Shown piece after piece: positions 26,935 through 35,207 of a DNA stretch of 53,967 nucleotides. Origin of the DNA: Dokdonella_A sp046347015 (GTDB lineage Bacteria > Pseudomonadota > Gammaproteobacteria > Xanthomonadales > Rhodanobacteraceae). The stretch lies in assembly GCA_046347015.1 (NCBI GenBank), contig JAXMHA010000018.1:1-53967 (forward strand), read 5' to 3'. The position numbers and the translations under genes are program-made. Position 1 is the stretch's first letter; each line of letters starts with the position of its first letter. The notes beneath the pieces were generated by a model, which saw only the letters and a list, made by a program, of their open reading frames with translations, was not told where the DNA came from and did no database searches.

Positions 26935-27779
26935 TGTTCATCGTGAAAGTGTCCCGTCCCGGCGCGATCGTGCGTCTCGCGGCCATCGCCGTGCTCCTCG
27001 GGGGCGTCGCCTGCGCGCCCGTCAATCCGCCCCGGAAGGTCGCCGCCGATGGCACCTGGATCGAGCGAACGGACCGCAACTTCGAGCTGCCCCCCACCGT
27101 CAACCGCGTGGCCGTCGACAACCCGTGGGGCGAGATCGCCGTGCGCGGCCGCGACGAGCGCGCGGTCGGCCTGCACGCGGTCGTGCAGCGCTCCGCGCCG
27201 GGCCACGCGCGGCCGGAGTTCACGTCGCGCGTCGACGGCGGCACGTTGCGGATCACGATCGGCTTCGCTGGCAGCGATCCCGCGGACGCAACGTCGAAGC
27301 ACGGCCGGATCGACGTCGCGGTCTACGTGCCGGGACAACTGCCGATCGCACTCTCGACGCGCGACGGCCGCATCAAGGTCGGCCGGCGCATCGGCCCGGT
27401 GGAGGCGCGCACGGTGAGCGGGTCGATCCAGGCCGTTTCACGCGGACGCATGGTGTTGTCCTCGCAGTCCGGCGCCATCCGCGCGATGGCGTTCGGCAAG
27501 CGCTGGAGCGGCGCCAGCACGGTCACCACCGACACCGGCGCGATCGTGTTCGCGGTACCGACGTTTGGCGACATCGTGCTCGATGCCCGCACCACGGGGA
27601 AACTGACGACACGCTTCGGACTCAGCGTCCATACGATGCCGGATGGAATCCACGCTGCCCACGCGCGCTACGGCGCCGGCGTGTCCGGCCTCACGATTCG
27701 CAGCCGGACCGGCGACATTGCACTTGAACAAATGATCCTCTTGGGCGACGATACGCACCTTCCTGAGGATGACGACTGA
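26934..27779 (+). CDS. Exported DUF4097-like beta-repeat protein
   Basis: A 281-residue protein with an N-terminal hydrophobic signal (LAAIAVLLGGVAC) whose C27 could be lipidated, although the lipobox is not canonical. The remainder is a run of short strands and turns (VRGRDERAVGLHAVVQR, STRDGRIKVGRRIG, TVSGSIQAVSRG, STVTTDTGAIVFAVP), the look of DUF4097-type right-handed beta-solenoids often called putative adhesins. Its start overlaps the stop of the DUF486 gene by one base. The tail LPEDDD is acidic. The role is unknown; these domains usually sit in the envelope. Confidence 0.7.
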   Translation: MFIVKVSRPGAIVRLAAIAVLLGGVACAPVNPPRKVAADGTWIERTDRNFELPPTVNRVAVDNPWGEIAVRGRDERAVGLHAVVQRSAPGHARPEFTSRVDGGTLRITIGFAGSDPADATSKHGRIDVAVYVPGQLPIALSTRDGRIKVGRRIGPVEARTVSGSIQAVSRGRMVLSSQSGAIRAMAFGKRWSGASTVTTDTGAIVFAVPTFGDIVLDARTTGKLTTRFGLSVHTMPDGIHAAHARYGAGVSGLTIRSRTGDIALEQMILLGDDTHLPEDDD

Positions 27780-27852
27780 GTCGGTCCATGGACCGACGAC
27801 GGGGCGGTGCGAGCCGCGTGTCACCTCTCGACGTTGCCGGGGGATCCGATTG

Positions 27853-30777
27853 ATGGTGCAGGGGCGTGGGGTTGGGCTGATGGCCGTGCTGGCCATCGCG
27901 GGGTTCGCGATTGCCGCCAACGCGGTAGCCGCCGGGGAAACTTCCACCGTTTCACGCGGCGCCGACTACGTCAGTCCGCCGGCGATCGCAAATACGTTCC
28001 GGGTCGATGCGCGCACCCTGCCAGTCGTCCCGGCGTGGAAGCCGGGCGATCCGATCCGTGAAATCCCGCGCCAGTTCAACGGCGGCGAGGAACTGCAGAA
28101 CCACCCGCGCCCGCCGGCCGACCCGGTGGCGCCGCACGCGGATTTCCTCGCCGACCTGCAACGCCAGTTCGGCCCGGCGACCCCGAACGGGTTCACGACG
28201 CCGATCTACAACGCCGACGGCGCAGACTACAACGGCGTCTATCCGCCCGACCCGACCGGCGACGTCGGCGGCGGCTACTACGTGATGGTCTTCAACGGCA
28301 GCGGCGCGGAAGTCCAGATCTACAGCACCGCCGACGGCACCATCGTGGCCGGTCCGTTCCTGATGAGCAGCCTCGGCAGCGGCGGAGCCTGCGCGAACGG
28401 ACTCGGTGACGGCATCGTCGTTTACGACCACCTGGCCGAGCGCTGGCTGCTGACCGAATTTTCGGGTTCATCGAACACGCTCTGCACGTATCTCAGTTCG
28501 GGTTCGGACCCGGTCAACACGACGTGGACCCGCTACACGTTCAACACGCCGAGCTTCCCGGATTATCCGAAGTACGGCACCTGGACGGACGCCTACTATG
28601 TCGGCGCCAACGAAGGCCCCGCCGTCTATGCGCTTGACCGCCAGAGCATGCTGGCGGGACTGCCGGCGACCTTGCAGCGCAAGACGGTGCCGGGCCTCGC
28701 CGGCCTCGGCTTCGAGATGCTGCCGCCGGCCAGTGTCTACGGCTCGACGCCGCCGCCCGCGGGCGCACCCGGAATCTTCATCCGCGACAACGACGACGAA
28801 CGCAACGACCCCGGCGACAACAATCCGAACGAGGATTACCTCGAGCTGTTCACGCTGCAGGTCGACTGGGCCAATCCCGCCAACACGACGTTGACCGGTC
28901 CGCTCCAGATTCCCGAAGCGGAGTACAACTCGGAGTTCTGGGTGCCGAGTGGCTTCGGCGCGATCCACCAGCCCGGCACGTCGACGTTGCTTGATCCGCT
29001 GCTCGAAGTACCGATGGTGCCGGTGCACTACCGCAACTTCGGCAGCTACGAGGCACTGGTCGGCAACCACGTCACAAGGATGGACGACAACGGCCACGAC
29101 AACATCGCCGGCATCCGCTGGTTCGAGCTGCGCCGCACCGGCGGGCCCGGCAATCCGTGGACGCTGTACCAGCAGGGCACTTATGCGCCGCAGGACGACG
29201 GCGGCGAGATCAGCCGCTGGATGGGCGCGATCGGCATGGACGACTCCGGCAACATCGCGCTCGGCTATTCCGTGGCACGCGCCGACAACGTCTACCCCGG
29301 CCTCCGTTACGTCGGCCGCGAGGCAACCGACCCGCCCGGCGTCATGACCACCGCGGAAACGACACTGGTCGACGGCGCGAGCTCGCAGGACAGCTTCGAC
29401 CGCTGGGGCGACTACTTCGGCATGGGCGTCGACCCGGACGATGGGTGCACGTTCTGGTTCACCGGCATGTACATGCCGCCCGGCGGCAACTGGCGCATGC
29501 GCTACGCCGCGTTCCGCTTCGATACCTGCGGCACGCCGACCTTCACGACCTCGGGCACCAACCTGACCCAGGACGTGTGCGCCGCCTCGTCGACGCCGAC
29601 CGCGCTGCAACCGGCGACCATCACCGTCGGCTCCCGCAACGGCTTCACCGATCCGGTCACGATGAGCTTCGGGGACGGCCTGCCGACCGGCTTCCTCGGT
29701 TCGTATTCGGTCAACCCGGTCACTCCGCCCGGCACCACCGATGCCGACCTGACCGTCGACAACACCGCCACCCCCGGCGCCAATGCGATCACGCTGCGCG
29801 GCAGCGCCGACGGCACCGATCGCGACCTGGTGCTGACCGCGAACGTCTCCACCGCGTCGGCGCCGGCGGCGACGCTGACCTACCCCGCCAACGGGTCGAA
29901 CAGCATCCCGGTGCAGCCGACCTTCACCTGGCAGGCGTCCGCGCAGGCCACGTCGTACCTGATCGAGGTCGCGACCGACGCCAACTTCAGCAACATCATC
30001 GTCTCGCAGTCGGTCGCGGGCACCAGCTTCCAGCCGAGCGCGGCGTTGCCGACCAACACCCAGATCTGGTGGCGTGTCACCGCCGGCAACGTGTGCGGCG
30101 GCGCGGTCAGCGCGGTGTCCTCGTTCGTGACCCAGCCGGGTCCGGGCCAGTGCTCCAGCGGCACCCCGGTCACGACGCTGTTCAGTGACAACGTCGAGAA
30201 CGGCACCAACGGCTGGACCCACGGCGCCAATGGCGTGGCCGACACCTGGACCCGCGGCAATGCCGCCCACGACGGCAGCTTCGCGTGGCAGGCGAACAAC
30301 CCGCCGTCCGGCACGCCGGGCAACCAGTGGCTGGTGTCGCCGGCGGTGACACTGCCGACCGGCCTGCCCGGCCTGACGCTGCAGTACTGGAACGAGCAGG
30401 ACATGAAGTCCGGTCCGAACGCGAGCTGCTACGACGGCGCGATCGTCGAGGTCTCGCTCGACGGCGGCAGCACCTGGACGCAGGTCGCCGGCTCGAACCT
30501 GCTGACGACGCCGTACGACGGCACCATCAGCGATGGTTTCGGCAACCCGCTCGGCGGCGACCAGGGCTGGTGCGGTGATCCGGCGGCCTACGCGCAGTCG
30601 ATCGTCGACCTGTCGTCGTGGGCCGGCCAGACCGTGCAGTTCCGCTTCAACTTCGGCAACGACCACTTCCAGCACCGCAGCGACCCGGCGTGGGCAATCG
30701 ACGACATCGTCGTGCAGGGCTGCGGCGAAGCGGCGGACGATACGATCTTCGAGGATGGCTTCGACGGTACGCCCTGA
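27853..30777 (+). CDS. Large secreted protein: propeller-like, FN3-like and jelly-roll domains, C-terminal FEDGFD motif
   Basis: A 974-residue exported protein. A signal peptide covers about residues 1-27. The body to about 560 is beta-rich, with YPPDPTGDVGGGYYVMVFNG, DGIVVYDHLAERWLLTEF and FPDYPKYGTWTDAYYVGAN; I recall this PDPTGDVG pattern from large secreted proteins of gammaproteobacteria, probably a beta-propeller. Residues about 672-770 look like a fibronectin type III domain (IPVQPTFTWQASAQATSYLI). Residues about 778-960 resemble the jelly-roll of M6/immune-inhibitor-A-like peptidases, without a peptidase core here. The end is TIFEDGFDGTP. The ATG at 27853 has GGGGGA upstream. Adhesive or carbohydrate-binding use is an inference only. 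Confidence 0.75.
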   Translation: MVQGRGVGLMAVLAIAGFAIAANAVAAGETSTVSRGADYVSPPAIANTFRVDARTLPVVPAWKPGDPIREIPRQFNGGEELQNHPRPPADPVAPHADFLADLQRQFGPATPNGFTTPIYNADGADYNGVYPPDPTGDVGGGYYVMVFNGSGAEVQIYSTADGTIVAGPFLMSSLGSGGACANGLGDGIVVYDHLAERWLLTEFSGSSNTLCTYLSSGSDPVNTTWTRYTFNTPSFPDYPKYGTWTDAYYVGANEGPAVYALDRQSMLAGLPATLQRKTVPGLAGLGFEMLPPASVYGSTPPPAGAPGIFIRDNDDERNDPGDNNPNEDYLELFTLQVDWANPANTTLTGPLQIPEAEYNSEFWVPSGFGAIHQPGTSTLLDPLLEVPMVPVHYRNFGSYEALVGNHVTRMDDNGHDNIAGIRWFELRRTGGPGNPWTLYQQGTYAPQDDGGEISRWMGAIGMDDSGNIALGYSVARADNVYPGLRYVGREATDPPGVMTTAETTLVDGASSQDSFDRWGDYFGMGVDPDDGCTFWFTGMYMPPGGNWRMRYAAFRFDTCGTPTFTTSGTNLTQDVCAASSTPTALQPATITVGSRNGFTDPVTMSFGDGLPTGFLGSYSVNPVTPPGTTDADLTVDNTATPGANAITLRGSADGTDRDLVLTANVSTASAPAATLTYPANGSNSIPVQPTFTWQASAQATSYLIEVATDANFSNIIVSQSVAGTSFQPSAALPTNTQIWWRVTAGNVCGGAVSAVSSFVTQPGPGQCSSGTPVTTLFSDNVENGTNGWTHGANGVADTWTRGNAAHDGSFAWQANNPPSGTPGNQWLVSPAVTLPTGLPGLTLQYWNEQDMKSGPNASCYDGAIVEVSLDGGSTWTQVAGSNLLTTPYDGTISDGFGNPLGGDQGWCGDPAAYAQSIVDLSSWAGQTVQFRFNFGNDHFQHRSDPAWAIDDIVVQGCGEAADDTIFEDGFDGTP

Positions 30778-30806
30778 GCGGATCCGCCGGACACCTCGTC
30801 CCAACC

Positions 30807-30837
30807 ACCGCGCCCGGCAACGGGCGCGGTTTTTTTT
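30807..30837 (+). terminator. Strong intrinsic terminator
   Basis: A perfect ten-base-pair stem ACCGCGCCCG / CGGGCGCGGT (30807-30816 and 30821-30830) with a GCAA tetraloop leads into eight T residues (30830-30837). It ends the large secreted protein transcript. The opposite side has no T-tract, so it does not serve mazG. Confidence 0.93.
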
Positions 30838-30868
30838 GCCCCGGTGCGCACTGCGCGCTGCGCCGGCA

Positions 30869-31663
30869 TCAGCCGCCGCGTTCTTCGGCCTTCACCCGCT
30901 GCCAGAACGCTTCCTGCGCGTCGAGCGGCAGCCCGGCAAGCGGCGTGCCCGCTTCCGCAGCCAGGACTTCCATGCGGCGGAAGCGCCGTTCGAACTTCGC
31001 GTTGGCGCTGCGCAAGGCGCGCGACGGATCGACCCCGGCGTGCCGGGCCAGGTTCACGCACACGAACAGGACGTCGCCGATTTCGTCCAGCAGCCGCTCC
31101 GCATCGCGGCCGCCATCGAACTCGGCCTGCAACTCGACGGCTTCCTCGGCCAGCTTGTCGAGCACCGGCCGCGGGCCGGGCCAGTCGAAACCGACCCGCG
31201 CCGCGCGCTGCTGCAGTTTCAGCGCGCGCGCCCATTCCGGCAGTCCGCGCGTGATCCCGGCCAGTGCGCTGCGATCGGTGTCGCCGCACCGGGCGCGCTC
31301 GCGTGCCTTGAGGTCATGCCATGACTCGGACTGCTCGGCGAGCGACATCGGGCCGGCGCCGCCGAACACGTGCGGGTGCCGCGCGACCAGCTTGCCGGCG
31401 ATCGCGTCGACCACGTCGCCGAACGCGAACCGCCCCTCTTCTTCCGCCATGCGCGAGTGGAACACGACCTGCAGCAGCAGGTCGCCGAGTTCGTCCCGCA
31501 GCGCGTCGTGGTCGCGACGGTCGATCGCGTCGGCGACCTCGTAGGCTTCCTCGATCGTGTAGGGCGCGATCGTGTCGAACGTCTGCACCGCATCCCACGG
31601 GCAGCCGTGGTCGCGATCGCGCAATTGCGCCATGATCGCGAGCAGTTCCTCGATCGTGCGCAT
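30869..31663 (-). CDS. mazG: Nucleoside triphosphate pyrophosphohydrolase MazG
   Basis: MazG cleaves NTPs and dNTPs to monophosphates, limiting abnormal nucleotides and ppGpp-linked stress. The 264-residue, two-domain form is present: PWDAVQTFDTIAPYTIEEAYEVADAI with DELGDLLLQVVFH (residues about 22-68) and a second EEAVELQAEF ... DEIGDVLFVCVN module, the E-x-x-E and E-x-x-D metal-binding helices of the family. It starts with ATG at 31663, 23 bases after cysQ. It is last gene of the nudE-cysQ-mazG group. Confidence 0.95.
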   Translation of the reverse strand: MRTIEELLAIMAQLRDRDHGCPWDAVQTFDTIAPYTIEEAYEVADAIDRRDHDALRDELGDLLLQVVFHSRMAEEEGRFAFGDVVDAIAGKLVARHPHVFGGAGPMSLAEQSESWHDLKARERARCGDTDRSALAGITRGLPEWARALKLQQRAARVGFDWPGPRPVLDKLAEEAVELQAEFDGGRDAERLLDEIGDVLFVCVNLARHAGVDPSRALRSANAKFERRFRRMEVLAAEAGTPLAGLPLDAQEAFWQRVKAEERGG

Positions 31664-31686
31664 CGCGCGGACGCCGGGCCGGCCGC

Positions 31687-32490
31687 TCAGTCCGCCAGCA
31701 GGACCGACCAGTCGGCGGTGCGGTCGCCGATGGCGAAGAACCCGGGGTTCAACAGCGATTCCTTCTGGTTGTACAACAACGGCTGGCCGGTGAAGCCGAG
31801 CACGGCGCCGCCGGCTTCCTCCAGCACGAATTGCGCAGCGGCCGTGTCCCATTCCGACGTCGGCCCGAGGCGAATGTAGAGATCCGCCTCGCCGGCCGCG
31901 ATGCGCAGGAACTTCAGCGACGACCCCATCGGCATTGCCGCGCTGGAACCGAGGCGGCCGAGGAGTTCCGCTTCGCGTGGCGAGGAATGCGAGCGGCTGC
32001 CGGTGACGACGAGTGGCGTCGCCCGCCGGCGGGTCTTCATCGGCACGGCCGCGGCACCCCCGGTGGCGAGCCACGCGCCGCCGCCGCGCCATGCGCGCGC
32101 CAGCTCGCCGGTCACGGGCGTCTGCACGACACCGAGCACCGGCCGGCCGTCCTCGATCAATGCGACGTTGACCGTGAACTCGCCATTGCGCTTCAGGAAC
32201 TCGCGCGTGCCGTCGAGCGGATCGACCAGCCAGTACCGGCGCCAGCGCTCCCGCTGCGACCACGGGATCTTCGACGATTCCTCGGACAGGACCGGGATGT
32301 CCGGCGTCAGCGCGGCGAGCCCGGCGGTGATCGTGCGATGGGAGGCGAGATCGGCCGCGGTCAGCGGCGAACGGTCATCCTTGCTCTCGACACCGACATC
32401 GCTGCGGCCGTACACGTCGAGGATCGCGGCGGCGGCGCGCGTGCAGAGTTCGGCGACGGCAACGGAGAGGGTCGCGAGGTTGTCGGTCAT
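31687..32490 (-). CDS. cysQ: 3'(2'),5'-bisphosphate nucleotidase CysQ
   Basis: CysQ removes the 3' phosphate from PAP, the by-product of sulfate activation. It belongs to the inositol monophosphatase superfamily: E70 in VLSEESS and the metal-binding D90-P-L-D93-G-T motif, then SEWDTAAAQFVLEEAGG near the C-terminus. The length of 267 residues is normal. The start overlaps nudE by four bases (ATGA), and mazG follows 23 bases on. Confidence 0.94.
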   Translation of the reverse strand: MTDNLATLSVAVAELCTRAAAAILDVYGRSDVGVESKDDRSPLTAADLASHRTITAGLAALTPDIPVLSEESSKIPWSQRERWRRYWLVDPLDGTREFLKRNGEFTVNVALIEDGRPVLGVVQTPVTGELARAWRGGGAWLATGGAAAVPMKTRRRATPLVVTGSRSHSSPREAELLGRLGSSAAMPMGSSLKFLRIAAGEADLYIRLGPTSEWDTAAAQFVLEEAGGAVLGFTGQPLLYNQKESLLNPGFFAIGDRTADWSVLLAD

Positions 32491-33047
32491 GGTTCGATCC
32501 GGAATCGCCCGAGCAGGAATTCACGCGCGATGAACAGGGCCGCGATCGAGCGGCCGTCACTGACCTCCGGCAGCGCAATGAGCCGGTGCAGGTCTGCGAG
32601 CGGCCACGGCACCACTTCGAGTTCCTCCGGCTCATCGCCCGGCAGGCGCTCCGGATACAAGTCGCGCGCCAGCACGACCTTGGTCGTCGAGGTCATGTAG
32701 GCCGGCGACAACGAGAGCTCGGTCAGCACGCGCAGTTCGCGCGCGCCGTGCCCGATTTCCTCCTTCAGTTCGCGATTCGCGCCGGCGAGGACGTCTTCGC
32801 CGGAATCGAGGAGGCCGCGCGGCAAGCCGAGTTCGTAGCGATCGACGCCGGCGCCGTACTCACGCACCAGCAGCACCGTGTCGGGGTCGCGCATCGGCAC
32901 GATGATGACCGTGCCGCGATCGGAACTGCGCAGGCGCTCGAACGTGCGTCGGGCGCCGTTCGAGAACTCGAGGTCGACTTGTTCCACCCTGAGGAAGCGG
33001 CTGGTGTCGGCGCTTCGCGTGGCATGGACGATCGGGGGTTTGCGCAT
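32487..33047 (-). CDS. nudE: ADP compounds hydrolase NudE
   Basis: NudE is a Nudix enzyme that hydrolyses ADP-ribose, NADH and diadenosine phosphates. The Nudix box runs from G78 to about G99, with E84, R92-E93 and E96-E97 in the expected spacing. At 186 residues it matches E. coli NudE. The ATG at 33047 gives the family start MRKPPIVHATRSADTSRFL. Its stop overlaps the cysQ start by four bases. nudE-cysQ adjacency is common in gammaproteobacteria. Confidence 0.95.
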   Translation of the reverse strand: MRKPPIVHATRSADTSRFLRVEQVDLEFSNGARRTFERLRSSDRGTVIIVPMRDPDTVLLVREYGAGVDRYELGLPRGLLDSGEDVLAGANRELKEEIGHGARELRVLTELSLSPAYMTSTTKVVLARDLYPERLPGDEPEELEVVPWPLADLHRLIALPEVSDGRSIAALFIAREFLLGRFRIEP

Positions 33048-33093
33048 CCCGGCATTGTACCGGCGCCGCATGTCCGGCACAGCGGCGTGCGGC

Positions 33094-33885
33094 CTACGCG
33101 AACGCCCGCAATGCCTGCGCGTGGAGGTCCGGCGGGCCGGCCAATGCGCTGCTCGTCGCGAGCCCGATCGGCGCGCCATCGAGCGCGGTGAAGATACCGC
33201 CTGCCTCGCGCACGATGACCACCAGCGCCGCGATGTCGAGGATATTGAGGTCCGATTCGATGACGAGATCGATCGCTCCGCGCGCCAGCAGGTGATAGTG
33301 CAGGAAGTCGCCGTAGCCGCGCGTCCGGCCGGCCCGTCGCACGAGTTGCGCGAGGACGTCCCACCGGTGCCGGTCCGCCGCGAGCGTCGCGAGGTTGCCG
33401 GTCGAAATCGCGCATCCGGCATCGAACGCGCGCGTGCCCGACACCCGCACCGGCTTGCCGTCGATGAACGCGCCACCGCCGCGCCGCGCCCACGCGCGCT
33501 CGCCGAACGCGCCGGCCGACGAGACGCCGAGGACCAGTTCGCCGGCATGCAGCAATGCGATCTGCGTCGAGAAGAACGGATAGCCGCGCACGAACGCGCG
33601 CGTGCCATCGACCGGATCGACCAGCCACGTGAACTCGCCTTCGCCTTCGCGGCCTTCCTCTTCGCCGAGGATCGCGTGCGCGGGAAACGCCGCCCGCAGG
33701 ACGCCGCGGATCGCGGCTTCCGCCGCGCGGTCGGCCTCGGTGACCGGCGTCGCGTCGGCCTTGGTCGCGACGCTGAAATCGCGGGAACGAAAGCGCGGCA
33801 GGATTTCCGCTTCGGCGGCATCGGCGGCACGGAGCGCGACGGCAAGTGCTTCGTCGAGAAATGCCGGATCGGGCGTCACGGCCAT
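33094..33885 (-). CDS. Inositol monophosphatase-family phosphatase, HisN-like
   Basis: A 263-residue member of the inositol monophosphatase superfamily: E75-E77 in ILGEEEG, DPVDGTRAF at residues 90-98, and LNILDIAALVVIVREAGG near residue 220. The last segment, with LDIAAL in place of the PWDIAAG of true IMPases, and the overall length agree with the HisN type of histidinol-phosphate phosphatase (last-but-one step of histidine synthesis). No other his gene is near, so the substrate remains open. It begins ten bases inside the end of gspN, so it lies in or at the end of the gsp operon. Confidence 0.82.
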   Translation of the reverse strand: MAVTPDPAFLDEALAVALRAADAAEAEILPRFRSRDFSVATKADATPVTEADRAAEAAIRGVLRAAFPAHAILGEEEGREGEGEFTWLVDPVDGTRAFVRGYPFFSTQIALLHAGELVLGVSSAGAFGERAWARRGGGAFIDGKPVRVSGTRAFDAGCAISTGNLATLAADRHRWDVLAQLVRRAGRTRGYGDFLHYHLLARGAIDLVIESDLNILDIAALVVIVREAGGIFTALDGAPIGLATSSALAGPPDLHAQALRAFA

Positions 33886-34646
33886 CCCGCCGGCAACCGA
33901 CCTTCCAGCGCAACGACGATGCTGCCATCCGCTTCGCTGCGCCCGAGCTGCTGCAGGATCGCCCGCACTGCGGGATCACCGGTTCGCGGCGCGAGGCGGA
34001 TGTCGAGGCTGTAACCCGATGGCTTCAGCGAGAACGTGCCGGCGACTCCGAAGTCCCCGCCCCCGCCATCGCCGATCGTCCCTTCGATGCCGCCAGCCTC
34101 CGCCGGGGCGAAGCGCGCGAGCAGGTCGGGGCAGTTCATCGACGGCAACGCACCGAAGCCGACCTCGCTCCAGCGCGCCTCGCCCTGCGCACGCAGCGGC
34201 AGGTCATGCACGACGCTGGCGGAATCGAGCGTCCCGCTGACGGTACCGCGCAACGCTCCCACGGCAGCCGGAACCAGCGGCGCGAGGCGTGCCGCCGGGA
34301 ATCGGAAACGCAGCCCGGCGGCCGACAGCGCCCCGCCCCGTTCACGGGTCAACTCGCCGGCTGCGTCGATGCCGGCGCCGCTCAGGTGGAAGTCGGTCAC
34401 GAGGCGCCCGGTGAACATCGGTCGCTTGGCCAGCGTCCAGTCGAGCGCACCGAGATCGTGGCCGAACAGGCTGACGCTGTCGGCGTGTCCGCGCCAGATA
34501 CTGCCATCGACTCCGCTCATCGCGAGCGGGCGCAGTGAATTTTCGGCCCAGCGCCACGCGACGCCGGCCGGCAGTGTCGCCAGCAGGATTCCGGCCAGCA
34601 CGGCGACCAGGACGACGATCGCCAGCAGCCATTTCAGTGCGCGCAT
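33876..34646 (-). CDS. gspN: Type II secretion protein N
   Basis: GspN is an inner membrane accessory of type II secretion. The 256-residue protein has one N-terminal helix (about residues 5-24) and a periplasmic domain with GSIWRGHADSV and a long beta-rich body. The GSIW segment is typical of GspN. It follows gspM by 69 bases and closes the gsp block; its last ten bases overlap the HisN-like gene. Confidence 0.85.
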   Translation of the reverse strand: MRALKWLLAIVVLVAVLAGILLATLPAGVAWRWAENSLRPLAMSGVDGSIWRGHADSVSLFGHDLGALDWTLAKRPMFTGRLVTDFHLSGAGIDAAGELTRERGGALSAAGLRFRFPAARLAPLVPAAVGALRGTVSGTLDSASVVHDLPLRAQGEARWSEVGFGALPSMNCPDLLARFAPAEAGGIEGTIGDGGGGDFGVAGTFSLKPSGYSLDIRLAPRTGDPAVRAILQQLGRSEADGSIVVALEGRLPAGWP

Positions 34647-34715
34647 CGAGCCACCGGATTGCCGATCATCGGGACGGTTCGTCGCATCGAGGGACCCTGC
34701 ACTGGCTTGCCGGAA

Positions 34716-35207
34716 TCACGGCGCATCCTGCAGCGTGACGCGCGCATTGACAAGACCGACGCCGTCGGCGCGATCGGCCGAGAACTCGCTGACTTCGATG
34801 CCGTAGTCGCGCTCGAGCCCATCGATCCAGCGCATCAGCGAATCGAAGTTCGCGGTGTCGAATCCGACGCGCACGGCGCCGGCGCCGACCGGTTCGACGC
34901 GCGCCAACGCATGGCCAAGCCCGGCGCTGCGCGCGGTTGCATCCGCCAACGCCAGCAGCGACTTCCCGGCACGCTCGCCCCGTGTCCGCTGGCCGCTGGC
35001 ATGCAGGCTCGCCACTTCCGCGGCGCCGATCCGGACGTAGGCGAGGTCGCGGCGGTCCGCGTCGACCCGCATTCGCAACGACGCACGCGCCGTCATGAGC
35101 GGATGCCACGCGAACGCCCACGCCAGCAATACCGCGACGACGACTGCGCCGGACGCAAGCATGCGCCGGTCACGCGGCGATTGCGCGGTCCACCATGCCG
35201 CGATCAT
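34716..35207 (-). CDS. gspM: Type II secretion protein M
   Basis: GspM is a bitopic inner membrane protein that works with GspL and GspE in the assembly platform. At 163 residues it has a short cytoplasmic start (AAWWTAQSPRDRRML), one helix at about residues 17-36, and a periplasmic ferredoxin-like domain with GHALARVEPVGAGAVRVGF. The ATG at 35207 overlaps the gspL stop by four bases. Confidence 0.9.
   Translation of the reverse strand: MIAAWWTAQSPRDRRMLASGAVVVAVLLAWAFAWHPLMTARASLRMRVDADRRDLAYVRIGAAEVASLHASGQRTRGERAGKSLLALADATARSAGLGHALARVEPVGAGAVRVGFDTANFDSLMRWIDGLERDYGIEVSEFSADRADGVGLVNARVTLQDAP

Noticed and set aside
28468..30804. 778-codon minus-strand frame opposite the large secreted protein
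   Set aside because: Shadow composition, and it would read through the strong plus-strand terminator hairpin.
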